Source: Nitrososphaerales archaeon TH5893
GTDB lineage: Archaea > Thermoproteota > Nitrososphaeria > Nitrososphaerales > Nitrososphaeraceae
Assembly: GCA_014523685.1 (NCBI GenBank)
Contig: JAATVT010000156.1
Span: 1 to 8,401 of the forward strand
Length of the DNA stretch: 8,401 bases
Direction of reading: 5' to 3'
Positions within the stretch are counted from its first letter, which is position 1, and every line of letters starts with the position of its first letter. The position numbers and the translations under genes were made by a program. The notes beneath the pieces were generated by a model. The model was not told the DNA's origin. It saw only the letters and a program-made list of their open reading frames with translations, and searched no databases. Positions 1 to 6,441 of the stretch are shown piece by piece.

Positions 1-1
1 G

Positions 2-358
2 GAGAATCAACAGGTTAACATTCAAGAGAGAAATAAAGTTACGGAGGCTACCGATTCAAGACCCCCACACGAACTTTTTGAAAGATCCACAAAACAGAAT
101 ATCAGTAATCATCGGAGCGACTTAGAACAGATAGCGCCTGCCTTACAAGATAGCGAAGAACAGACATTTTTGCATGACAAAGACAGCACGGAGCAAAAGA
201 GCTTGCGAAATATAAGCCTCTTGCTAATCGAAAAGGTTTCTAGTGAATTAAATAGTATTAATGGAGAAGAAGGTCCAGACTTACTGAGACGAAAAGCTGA
301 AACCATAAGGATTTGGCTGGGATTGTTACAAAAAGTAAAAGAAATTGAACGATTATAG
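2..358 (+). CDS. 3' end of an unrecognised protein gene (5' end outside window)
   Basis: One frame is open from the first complete codon of the window at base 2 to the TAG at 356-358, giving 118 residues. No ATG occurs early in it; a TTG at 170 could start a 62-residue product, but the frame stays open to the edge, so a gene entering from the left is the simpler reading. The visible part is hydrophilic and rich in Gln, Glu, Ser and Asn up to about residue 65, as in a disordered linker. It ends in a probable amphipathic helix running from GPDLLRRKAE to KEIERL at the C-terminus. There are no membrane segments, cysteines or recognisable catalytic motifs. I do not recognise the family. A T-rich tract follows the stop. 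That it is coding is likely; function is unknown. Confidence 0.6.
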   Translation, partial: ENQQVNIQERNKVTEATDSRPPHELFERSTKQNISNHRSDLEQIAPALQDSEEQTFLHDKDSTEQKSLRNISLLLIEKVSSELNSINGEEGPDLLRRKAETIRIWLGLLQKVKEIERL

Positions 359-375
359 ATTTGGCCCCTTACCAA

Positions 376-408
376 TTTATTATTGCTTATTATTTTTCTA
401 TTCTTCTT
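376..408 (+). terminator. T-rich termination tract after the first gene
   Basis: Starting 18 bases after the stop codon at 358 the plus strand becomes strongly T-rich, with TTTATTATT near 376, TTTTT at 393-397 and a T/C-rich run to 408. No strong hairpin precedes it, which fits archaeal intrinsic termination on U-rich tracts. It separates the left-hand gene from the secG promoter. Confidence 0.5.
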
Positions 409-587
409 ATAATGACTTACTGGGCTCAAGTGTGATTTATTTTCAAGACTTATTCCTTTCACTTAGTCTCCTGCGCTGGTGCCCATCTGAAAAAGTGTAG
501 CAGAAATACCGAAAATTTGGGGTAGCCTTTCGAAACCGATACTAAATATTGCCAAACAACCTTCCATAATTATCTAGTCCCGTAATG

Positions 588-596
588 TATTTAATA
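588..596 (+). promoter_or_regulatory. TATA box of the secG-DUF2070 operon
   Basis: TATTTAATA is centred about 30 bases before the ATG at 622. With the usual archaeal TATA-to-start distance of about 26 bases, transcription would begin within a few bases of the ATG, so the mRNA would be leaderless or nearly so. No Shine-Dalgarno sequence precedes the ATG, which agrees with this. Confidence 0.55.
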
Positions 597-621
597 CGCC
601 AACAAGATAATTGAATAGACA

Positions 622-786
622 ATGGGCAAAAAGAGAAATGCTCCTCTTCCAGCATCTAGTGCAGGACTCTTAAGATTCTTCGAGGATGAAACAAGAGGAT
701 TTAAAGTTAGACCGGAAATCGTACTTGGAATAACAGGAGCCTTGATTGGTATTTCCATTCTATTAAGAATAATATTCCCAGTCTAA
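622..786 (+). CDS. secG: Preprotein translocase subunit Sec61-beta (archaeal SecG)
   Basis: The 54-residue product is the small tail-anchored beta subunit of the archaeal SecYEG/Sec61 protein-conducting channel in the cytoplasmic membrane. It has the family's features in order: a basic Lys/Pro/Ala N-terminus (MGKKRNAPLP), a short amphipathic stretch with the GLLRFFEDE signature at residues 15-23, the KVRPEIVLG motif at 28-36, and one membrane helix at about 33-52 ending four residues or fewer from the C-terminus. The length is normal for archaeal homologues, and the gene is easily missed because it is so short. The ATG at 622 is chosen because a TATA-like element lies about 30 bases upstream and because it gives the expected N-terminus. 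The stop is 18 bases before the DUF2070 gene on the same strand, so the two are probably co-transcribed. Confidence 0.93.
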   Translation: MGKKRNAPLPASSAGLLRFFEDETRGFKVRPEIVLGITGALIGISILLRIIFPV

Positions 787-804
787 GTTTGCTGAGACCG
801 GCTA

Positions 805-2616
805 ATGGTTAGTTCTCGGCCGGACAGTGTATCTAATATCCACAAAAGATGGACGATCACCCGACTAAATCCATCTTCATACAAGATATCCGTTTCTATT
901 TCGATAGCTTCGGCGGCACTTATTGTCACTTTATCTTTTTTGTACGGATTAGATGGGATGGTAAAAAATTATGTTGTATCCCTAGTTTATGGTATAATAG
1001 CAATACTCGCTCTGAGTTTTTTAGATTATCTAACCTTACACGGAGCACCCACAAACAAGATTTCCAAAATGTATCATGTAGCGGCATTTGGAAACCTGCT
1101 TTGGCTGATTGTCCTTGCGGTTGGAATTGCCTTTGATTCCTTATTTGGCTACAAGAGCGACTCCGATATCTATCTTTTAGAAGGCATGTTAATTGTAGTG
1201 GGGTTCAGGATTAGTATTTTCACATCTGTCATTGGTGCAGGACTGGTAAGAGCCGTCTGTGTTTCTTTTATTGGACCTGTCTTGTTTTTAGTTATCTTGC
1301 TTGCTCCTTCGGGGTTTTACGATATCGTTCTTAAATACTCACATGCTCTTATTATTAGTAGCTTTTTTGTTATTTGGGCTGTAATATGGTCTATCCTGGC
1401 CGATAAGGCTGGTCGACCATATGTTTTAAGCACTTTCAATCTACTCCAAGCCTTCTTGTCCGCTTGGACGGAGCAAAAGGGAGATAGGATGGAAGAGATA
1501 GTAGAAGCCAGAGCAGAAGTAAAAAATGTAACAAGCTACATAATGAAGTTTTATACTAATACTTCGAATCAATTAGAGATTTCTCTTGTGATACCAGGTG
1601 TTCATCCTGGACCATTCAAACCAATTGGAGGAAGCAATTTACCTTATGAATTGTTGAGAATTTTCTCAACACGAGCACTTGTAGTTCATAGCGCATCTGA
1701 CCATTCATTTAATATACCTTCAAAAAAAGAACTAACAAACTATCTCAATTCTTTCTCCACCCCTTTTGTATTCGACATGGGGTCTATTTGCACAGAGCCT
1801 ATCCAGATCCAAGAAGGTGACTTCATAGTTACAGCCATTGCATTCGGAAGAGTATGTCTAATCATACTCTCTACTAGATCACAAGGGATGGAGGATATCC
1901 CTCCTGAAGTTGCTTCAAATCTTCAAGATTACGCAAGCAAATTGGGATTTTCAAAAATCCTTGCTATCGACAGTCATAACGCAATGGGAGGACCGTTGTC
2001 AGCAGATGGTAAGCATGACTTGATCTTGTGCGCACGGGAAGCTCTTGACAAGATCAAGGTTTCTGTACAATATCGATTTGGGGTGGGATTCGCAGCTAAA
2101 TATCGTTTCAGTGGGAAGGACGATAAATGTATTGCAGAAGATAATTTTCACGTACAGGAAAAAGAGGATTTAGGTCAGGGGGGGTTAGGTGTTATAGCCT
2201 TCGAAGTGATGAATAAGAAGTATGCCATAGGATGGGCAGATTCAAATAATATGGAAAACCAAGTTCGAGCTGCTGTTATATCTGATCTGAAATCCCACGG
2301 ATTTAACATGATTGAAATCTGCACCTCTGATACCCATTCAACGTCAGGCAAAAGAACACGACATGGATACTATTCACTGGGGAGCATTACTAGCAGGAAG
2401 GAATTAGCAGGGCACTACAGACAATTGGCAGCTGAGTCATTTGCGGAAATCAAACAATGTTCCTATAAGTTGTTGTCTGTAGAATCTAATGTCAAACTGA
2501 TGGGAAAAGGGCAATTCGATGATTATTCACAATCCCTGGATAGGTCTATGAATCTCACAAAGATTTTTCTTGCCATCGCGGCTGCGGTAGCTTTTACAAT
2601 GTTGATCCTGACGTAA
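805..2616 (+). CDS. DUF2070 family integral membrane protein
   Basis: This 603-residue product has the architecture and motifs of the archaeal DUF2070 family, whose function is not established. After a basic N-terminus come about six hydrophobic segments (roughly 28-48, 56-76, 92-110, 124-147, 150-167 and 180-199). A large soluble domain spans about 215-583, and a final membrane helix lies at 584-602. The soluble domain carries Asp/His-rich motifs typical of the family: VHPGPF at 266-271 followed by GGSNLP, SDH at 298-300, DSHNAMGG at 389-396 and SDTHSTSG at 508-515. Such clusters would suit a metal site, so a membrane-bound hydrolase is conceivable, but this is inference. With a positive N-terminus and six segments, the soluble domain would face the cytoplasm. 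The gene follows secG by 18 bases, and no clear Shine-Dalgarno precedes the ATG. Confidence 0.88.
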   Translation: MVSSRPDSVSNIHKRWTITRLNPSSYKISVSISIASAALIVTLSFLYGLDGMVKNYVVSLVYGIIAILALSFLDYLTLHGAPTNKISKMYHVAAFGNLLWLIVLAVGIAFDSLFGYKSDSDIYLLEGMLIVVGFRISIFTSVIGAGLVRAVCVSFIGPVLFLVILLAPSGFYDIVLKYSHALIISSFFVIWAVIWSILADKAGRPYVLSTFNLLQAFLSAWTEQKGDRMEEIVEARAEVKNVTSYIMKFYTNTSNQLEISLVIPGVHPGPFKPIGGSNLPYELLRIFSTRALVVHSASDHSFNIPSKKELTNYLNSFSTPFVFDMGSICTEPIQIQEGDFIVTAIAFGRVCLIILSTRSQGMEDIPPEVASNLQDYASKLGFSKILAIDSHNAMGGPLSADGKHDLILCAREALDKIKVSVQYRFGVGFAAKYRFSGKDDKCIAEDNFHVQEKEDLGQGGLGVIAFEVMNKKYAIGWADSNNMENQVRAAVISDLKSHGFNMIEICTSDTHSTSGKRTRHGYYSLGSITSRKELAGHYRQLAAESFAEIKQCSYKLLSVESNVKLMGKGQFDDYSQSLDRSMNLTKIFLAIAAAVAFTMLILT

Positions 2617-2676
2617 TACCAAACCACCCAGTGATAATGAATGAAAAAAGTGTGGTCACCTTAAGTATCATAAATA

Positions 2677-2690
2677 ATGCTGGATAGCAT
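2677..2690. repeat. Short hairpin between converging DUF2070 and tRNA-Val genes
   Basis: ATGCT and AGCAT flank the tetraloop GGAT, a perfect 5-bp inverted repeat in the 102-base gap between the DUF2070 stop and the tRNA 3' end. No U-run follows it on the plus strand, so it is a weak terminator candidate at best. Nothing else recognisable lies in this gap apart from the A-rich (minus strand T-rich) tract beside the tRNA. Confidence 0.25.
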
Positions 2691-2704
2691 CTGAAATTGG
2701 GAGC

Positions 2705-2718
2705 TACAAAATAAAAAT
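2705..2718 (-). terminator. T-rich terminator of tRNA-Val
   Basis: Directly after the tRNA 3' end, the minus strand reads five Ts, an A and four Ts. This is the usual archaeal U-rich stop signal for a stable-RNA gene. Confidence 0.55.
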
Positions 2719-2792
2719 GGATGGGGAGAGATTTGAACTCTCGGCCACCTGTGTGTGAGACAGGTATCATAACCATGCTAGACCACCCATCC
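2719..2792 (-). tRNA. tRNA-Val (anticodon CAC)
   Basis: The 74-base minus-strand sequence folds as a complete cloverleaf. The acceptor stem is GGATGGG with CCCATCC (7 bp). The D arm starts GTCTAGC and ends TGAT. The anticodon stem is CCTGT with ACAGG around the loop CTCACAC, whose middle bases are CAC. The variable loop is TGGCC, and the T arm is GAGAG-TTCAAAT-CTCTC. Anticodon CAC reads the valine codon GUG. No intron interrupts the anticodon loop, and the CCA end is not encoded, so it must be added by tRNA nucleotidyltransferase. A strong TATA box lies upstream and a T-rich tract follows, so this is an independent transcription unit placed convergent to the DUF2070 gene and downstream of ahcY. 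Confidence 0.96.
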
Positions 2793-2819
2793 AAAGCCTT
2801 TAGAAACAATTTTTCTCCT

Positions 2820-2827
2820 CTTTTATA
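2820..2827 (-). promoter_or_regulatory. TATA box of tRNA-Val
   Basis: On the minus strand TATAAAAG is centred about 32 bases before the mature tRNA 5' end, giving a predicted start near 2797 and a leader of about five bases for RNase P to remove. It is the closest match to an archaeal TATA consensus in the window. Confidence 0.65.
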
Positions 2828-2845
2828 CCTTCTTTACACACATCA

Positions 2846-2867
2846 TGTGCAATACGAACTTTGCACA
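2846..2867. repeat. Perfect 7-bp inverted repeat between ahcY and tRNA-Val
   Basis: TGTGCAA (2846-2852) and TTGCACA (2861-2867) can form a hairpin with an 8-base loop. It lies about 55-75 bases past the ahcY stop and about 20 bases upstream of the tRNA TATA box. It could help end ahcY transcription or be a binding site near the tRNA promoter; neither is shown. Confidence 0.4.
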
Positions 2868-2899
2868 CACAATATTAATAATTTTTTATGACACGTATT

Positions 2900-2905
2900 A
2901 AAAAA
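2900..2905 (-). terminator. Candidate T-run terminator of ahcY
   Basis: The minus strand has six consecutive Ts about 16 bases after the ahcY stop codon. This suits U-tract termination in archaea, though the run is short and has no stem directly before it. Confidence 0.35.
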
Positions 2906-2920
2906 GTGATTACTTTCTTG

Positions 2921-4192
2921 TTAGGTCCCTTCGCTATACCCTTGTATGTAATTTTTCTGTTCACTTGTTAACTTGTCTATTTTCACTCCCATAGACGCCA
3001 ACTTGGCGAAAGCAATTTCTTGGTCTTGAGACTTTTCTATATCATAGACAATTGGTTCCATTTTTGATTTGGTTTGAGCTAGTTTCAGAACTGACATAAA
3101 TTGATTTGCGAAGCTCATATCCATAACTTCAGAAGGATGTCCTTCGGCGGCAGCTAGGTTGACTAGCCTACCCTCTCCTATCAGATAAATCTTGTTACCG
3201 TTACTCAATTCGAATTGTGTAGTGTGCTCATTGATATTTTCCTTACTCACCGAGCTGCGGTCAATCGCATCCATCGATATTTCAACATTGAAATGTCCTG
3301 CGTTCGCTAGTATAGCCCCATTTTTCATTCTTCTTACATGTTCCTCATTTACTACATCTTTACATCCAGTGGTGGTTACAAATATGTCACCTGTAGTAGC
3401 AGCGTCAACCATGGTGGAGACAGAATAGCCGTCTAGTTTTGCCTTAAGCGCTGCTATCGGATCCACTTCGGTTACCGTGACGTTAGCACCAAATCCTGAG
3501 CCTCTCTTTGCTATCCCTTTTCCCACGTGGCCATAACCTGCTACTACAAGATTTTTTCCGCTAACTAGAACATTTGTTGCCCTAATAATGCCATCTAAAG
3601 CAGATTGACCTGTCCCATAATAATTGTCGAAATCATGTTTAGTCTCTGCATCATTCACGGCTATAATTGGATATTTTAATTTTTTAGATCTTTCCATCGC
3701 CCTCAACCGGGCAACACCTGTAGTGGTTTCCTCAGTGCCGCCCCTAACTGTGCTGGCAAGACCATCAATTTCCTTGTGCATTTCTACGGTTAGGTCTGCA
3801 CCGTCATCGATCGTTATGCTCGGCCTAATACTCATTGCGGAATGAATGTCTTGATAATATTGCTCAGTTGAGGCTCCCCGAACGGCAAAGACGGAGATTC
3901 TCTCATCCATAGCTATGGAAGCCGCAACGTCATCTTGCGTGCTTAATGGATTACATGCGCACCACGATAGTTCTGCTCCCACAGCCTTAAGAGTTCTAAC
4001 TAACACTCCTGTTTCTTTTGTAACATGCAAACACCCCGCCACCCTTTGTCCTTTAAGTGGTTGAGAATCCTCATATTTTTTTCTTAATGAAATAAGAACA
4101 GGCATATGGGCCTCTGCCCAGTCTATCTTTTTTTTCCCAAGCTCTGCAAGCGAAATATCCTTGACCCGATGATCCATATGACGAAAATCCAT
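2921..4192 (-). CDS. ahcY: Adenosylhomocysteinase (S-adenosyl-L-homocysteine hydrolase)
   Basis: This NAD-dependent cytosolic enzyme splits S-adenosylhomocysteine into adenosine and homocysteine, removing the inhibitory product of SAM-dependent methylation. At 423 residues it is full length for the prokaryotic type. Visible signatures in order are CLHVTKETGV at 54-63 with substrate-site His56, DDGAD at 129-133, GGTEETTTG at 151-159 with Glu154, and NDAETKHDFDN at 180-190 with the catalytic Lys185 and Asp189. Next come the Rossmann motif GYGHVGKG at 219-226 with ribose-binding Glu242, then NAGHFNVE at 297-304, NLAAAEGHP at 345-353 and the conserved C-terminal dimer region. The chosen ATG at 4192 gives MDFRHMDHRV; a second in-frame ATG at 4177 is a possible start. 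A possible small ORF ends 23 bases upstream and the dehydrogenase gene lies beyond it, so joint transcription is possible. Confidence 0.97.
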   Translation of the reverse strand: MDFRHMDHRVKDISLAELGKKKIDWAEAHMPVLISLRKKYEDSQPLKGQRVAGCLHVTKETGVLVRTLKAVGAELSWCACNPLSTQDDVAASIAMDERISVFAVRGASTEQYYQDIHSAMSIRPSITIDDGADLTVEMHKEIDGLASTVRGGTEETTTGVARLRAMERSKKLKYPIIAVNDAETKHDFDNYYGTGQSALDGIIRATNVLVSGKNLVVAGYGHVGKGIAKRGSGFGANVTVTEVDPIAALKAKLDGYSVSTMVDAATTGDIFVTTTGCKDVVNEEHVRRMKNGAILANAGHFNVEISMDAIDRSSVSKENINEHTTQFELSNGNKIYLIGEGRLVNLAAAEGHPSEVMDMSFANQFMSVLKLAQTKSKMEPIVYDIEKSQDQEIAFAKLASMGVKIDKLTSEQKNYIQGYSEGT

Positions 4193-4215
4193 CTGCCATA
4201 TTATTATTGTTGTCG

Positions 4216-4338
4216 TTATCCTTTTTTCAGAGACTTTTTGCCTCTGGCTTTATCTCGATCTGATATACCAAATTCTTTGCAGTATCTTTTGATATTTAGA
4301 AATGCACAGTCTAGGCTGGTTGAATACTCTCCTTTCAT
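4216..4338 (-). CDS. Possible 40-residue small protein
   Basis: Between the dehydrogenase and ahcY genes the minus strand encodes an uninterrupted 40-residue frame that begins MKGEYSTSLDCAFLNIKR and ends KKSLKKG. AGGT sits eight bases before the ATG and is the only Shine-Dalgarno-like element in the gap. The protein would have a mixed polar/hydrophobic first half with two cysteines (residues 11 and 19), probably helical, and a very basic tail. The frame stays open for another 99 bases upstream, overlapping the dehydrogenase 3' end, but contains no ATG, GTG or TTG, so the ATG at 4338 is the only standard start. It fills most of an otherwise empty 205-base gap and ends 23 bases before ahcY. I do not recognise the family, and it could be chance. 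Confidence 0.38.
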   Translation of the reverse strand: MKGEYSTSLDCAFLNIKRYCKEFGISDRDKARGKKSLKKG

Positions 4339-4397
4339 GAATCGTGACCTAACGTGGTTCCGGAGATGAGTAGCAGGTTTTGACCTAAAGGTATCGG

Positions 4398-5549
4398 CTA
4401 ACCGAGTGACATCTTTTTGAGCAAAATATCGGGTTCATAAAATTCACCATATTTGTTTGATAGGCTCTCTAGCGTTGACACTACTCTCTTTAGCCCAAAT
4501 TCCTCCGCTAAGGTAAACGGGGATTTTTTAAAACCCATGCCTAGTCTAAGAGCCTTATCAAGGTCATTTCTATCGCATACGCCATTTGAAAGTAGCCATG
4601 CGGCATTGTTAGCAACAATTGCGACAAGTGTTATAGGGTCGTAATTCTCTGCCTCCGTTTCGCTCAATTTTATTCGCCCGTATTTGTCCTCTCCACTATA
4701 GTCGTAAAATCCTGTTCCAGACTTTTGTCCAAATTTTTTTTCACTAAAGAGTCTTTCTATAAGTGGATTAGGGTTAATGACCTTTTTATCTCTGGATGCC
4801 ATTTCATTACTTGCCTTATGAATGACGTCTAGGCCTGTGTAATCAGCGAGTTCAAAAATGCCCATCGGAGCAGCCATCTTGAATTTTACCGCAGAATCTA
4901 TTTGCGTCATTTTTGCGTTATCTCTTTCAAGACAATATGCTGCTTCATGAACCAAGGGGATAAATATTCTATTTACAATGAAACCGACAACATCCTTCTT
5001 ACAGAGGACAGGATCCTTGCCTATCTTCTTGATTAAATCTAAAGTTATGCTAACTGTGTCGTTATCGGTAAAACGGCTTGGGATTACTTCTACAAGAGGC
5101 ATTAGCTGAGGTGGATTAAAAAAATGGAGTCCTATAAAGCGAGAAGGTCGGCTAGTTAGGGAAGCCAACTCACCTATTGGCAGGGTACTGGTATTTGAAG
5201 CGTATAAAGTTTTATCCTCAACATATTTCTCTACTTCGGCATAGACTTTCTTTTTTAGCTCCAAGTCTTCTGGCACGGCCTCTATCAGAAGGTCAGAATC
5301 CTGAAGAGCCTTCTTCAAATCAACTACTGGGGTTATTCTACCATAGACCGAATTCGCATCATCCTGAGAAATCTTTTGCTTTTCTACCAGTTTGCCAAGT
5401 GACCATTTGATCTTATTCATTGCGTTTTCCAGAAGAGTTTGCTCAATGTCACGGAGTACAATATTGTAGCCGGCAGCTGAAGCCACCTGAGCAATTCCGT
5501 GTCCCATAACTCCCGAACCGAGAATAGTAATTTTATTTATGGTAGTCAT
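4398..5549 (-). CDS. 3-hydroxyacyl-CoA dehydrogenase (probable 3-hydroxybutyryl-CoA dehydrogenase)
   Basis: This 383-residue enzyme oxidises an (S)-3-hydroxyacyl-CoA to the 3-ketoacyl-CoA with NAD+. The N-terminal Rossmann domain has GSGVMGHGIA at 11-20 and Asp34 at the end of the second strand, favouring NAD over NADP. Catalytic-site residues are present: Ser118-Asn119 (ASNTS), His142 in GLHFFNP, Glu154 (LVEV) and Asn193 (FIVNR). The helical C-terminal domain, with GQKSGTGFYDY at 264-274, is followed by a second, shorter copy. No crotonase domain is fused, unlike bifunctional FadJ-type proteins. If the organism is an ammonia-oxidising thaumarchaeon, the expected role is conversion of 3-hydroxybutyryl-CoA to acetoacetyl-CoA in the 3HP/4HB cycle; this rests on lineage, not sequence alone. 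It is divergent from the 5643 gene and has its own TATA-like element about 30 bases upstream. Confidence 0.93.
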   Translation of the reverse strand: MTTINKITILGSGVMGHGIAQVASAAGYNIVLRDIEQTLLENAMNKIKWSLGKLVEKQKISQDDANSVYGRITPVVDLKKALQDSDLLIEAVPEDLELKKKVYAEVEKYVEDKTLYASNTSTLPIGELASLTSRPSRFIGLHFFNPPQLMPLVEVIPSRFTDNDTVSITLDLIKKIGKDPVLCKKDVVGFIVNRIFIPLVHEAAYCLERDNAKMTQIDSAVKFKMAAPMGIFELADYTGLDVIHKASNEMASRDKKVINPNPLIERLFSEKKFGQKSGTGFYDYSGEDKYGRIKLSETEAENYDPITLVAIVANNAAWLLSNGVCDRNDLDKALRLGMGFKKSPFTLAEEFGLKRVVSTLESLSNKYGEFYEPDILLKKMSLG

Positions 5550-5576
5550 TTTCCAAAAGATGTTTATCAGGCTAGA

Positions 5577-5583
5577 TTTTTAA
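5577..5583 (-). promoter_or_regulatory. TATA-like element of the dehydrogenase gene
   Basis: On the minus strand TTAAAAA is centred about 31 bases before the ATG at 5549, predicting a transcript start around 5554 and an almost leaderless mRNA. The more distant AT-rich element at 5604-5614 could serve instead, with a leader of about 33 bases. Confidence 0.45.
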
Positions 5584-5603
5584 GGTTGCTCTATCGGGGC
5601 GAA

Positions 5604-5614
5604 TTTATATTTAA
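5604..5614 (+). promoter_or_regulatory. TATA box in the divergent promoter region
   Basis: TTTATATTTAA is centred about 34 bases before the TTG start at 5643, so transcription would begin near 5635 with a leader of about eight bases. The element is nearly symmetrical and reads TTAAATATAAA on the other strand, so it may also serve the divergent dehydrogenase gene. Confidence 0.5.
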
Positions 5615-5642
5615 GTGAACTAGCAATTAGTTTTAGCAATAA

Positions 5643-6299
5643 TTGGATTTAGAGCGCTTTACTGCTGACGTAACCAATTTGTCAGACAAAATGACAGAAG
5701 GAGGATCTGGTGAGATTATCAAGAGGATGGATTTTGTGAAGTTTCGCTTGATAGAGCTGTACAAGAGGAACATCGTAAAAATTAATCATTCTGCAATGGA
5801 ACTTGTATGTGCTAGGCATCTGATAAAGTACGGATATGCTGTGGATGTCGAAAGGCAGCTGAATGAAATTCTAATTTGCGATCTTTATGCCACGAAAGGT
5901 GAGGGGGAGGCTATAGTGGAAATAGAGACAGGATTTATTCCGCCTGAGCACGCTTTGGATCCCCTATCCTATTATTCAGCGCGGGTAGCAAGTAAAATAG
6001 CAAGGTATAGCAAATTTGCCAGTCAGTTCGTTCTTGCAACAACTCCGGTGAGTATACTTCCAATTCCGAAAATATTTAGACGGCCTCCAAGAGACCGAGC
6101 CAAGGAGGACATGAAAGAGGTTAAAGATTTATGCGATAGATATTATCGTAACCCACCAATTAGCTTTGGTGAAATTCTTAACAGCCACTTACATATGATA
6201 TATATCATAAATGTCGATCAAGGAAAGGTAACAGAGATGGATGTTGATTCTTACTTTGAAGCAATTGAAGGAATGGCCTCTAGCGCCTTCTTGCCTTAA
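5643..6299 (+). CDS. Unrecognised protein, possible PD-(D/E)XK nuclease-like fold
   Basis: The 218-residue soluble product matches no family I can name. Its middle part has the order of elements seen in PD-(D/E)XK nuclease-like domains. A helix (NHSAMELVCARHLIKYGY, 48-65) carries Glu53. A strand ILICDLYA (76-83) places Asp80 where the motif's Asp would be, and a strand AIVEIET (90-96) holds Glu93 and Glu95. The usual Lys is replaced by Glu95, so this may be an inactive or variant form; the assignment is inference. A basic proline-rich segment, IPKIFRRPPRDR at 141-152, follows. The start is taken as TTG at 5643 because an in-frame TAA precedes it directly and a TATA box lies about 34 bases upstream; the ATG at 5691 would give a 202-residue form. 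It is divergent from the dehydrogenase and 142 bases before tsr3. Confidence 0.7.
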   Translation: MDLERFTADVTNLSDKMTEGGSGEIIKRMDFVKFRLIELYKRNIVKINHSAMELVCARHLIKYGYAVDVERQLNEILICDLYATKGEGEAIVEIETGFIPPEHALDPLSYYSARVASKIARYSKFASQFVLATTPVSILPIPKIFRRPPRDRAKEDMKEVKDLCDRYYRNPPISFGEILNSHLHMIYIINVDQGKVTEMDVDSYFEAIEGMASSAFLP

Positions 6300-6363
6300 A
6301 CTACAATTCTGCAATGTTTAATCACGACATTCATTGGTTTCGCTTATAACTTTGTACTGGAAC

Positions 6364-6386
6364 GTGTAGTTAACTGTTGAATACAC
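6364..6386. repeat. Imperfect palindrome upstream of tsr3
   Basis: The arms GTGTAGTTAAC and GTTGAATACAC surround a single T and match in 9 of 11 positions. The core AACTGTTGA recurs in a perfect palindrome upstream of the methyltransferase gene (7367-7381). It ends about five bases before a TATA-like element of tsr3, a plausible place for a regulator to bind. Confidence 0.4.
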
Positions 6387-6391
6387 TTGCG

Positions 6392-6399
6392 CTATAACA
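6392..6399 (+). promoter_or_regulatory. TATA-like element of tsr3
   Basis: CTATAACA would place the transcript start near 6421 and leave a leader of about 20 bases. TTTCTATACA at 6411-6420 is an alternative that would make the mRNA leaderless. I cannot choose between them from the sequence. Confidence 0.35.
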
Positions 6400-6441
6400 T
6401 TATTATCACCTTTCTATACATTCAAGTTCATAGATACACCC

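Noticed and set aside
109..462. 117-residue minus-strand open frame opposite the first gene
   Set aside because: Its N-terminal half reads the T-rich terminator region, its composition is Ser/Lys-rich and unlike a folded protein, and it is antisense to the more plausible plus-strand frame.
2594..2809. 71-residue minus-strand frame
   Set aside because: It reads through the tRNA-Val gene and the DUF2070 3' end, so it is a chance frame.
3192..3845. Open plus-strand frames within the adenosylhomocysteinase gene
   Set aside because: They are antisense to a fully motif-supported gene and resemble no protein family.
4106..4369. 87-residue plus-strand frame spanning the ahcY start and the gap
   Set aside because: It overlaps the well-supported 5' end of ahcY in antisense, has no promoter or ribosome binding site, and has no recognisable motif.
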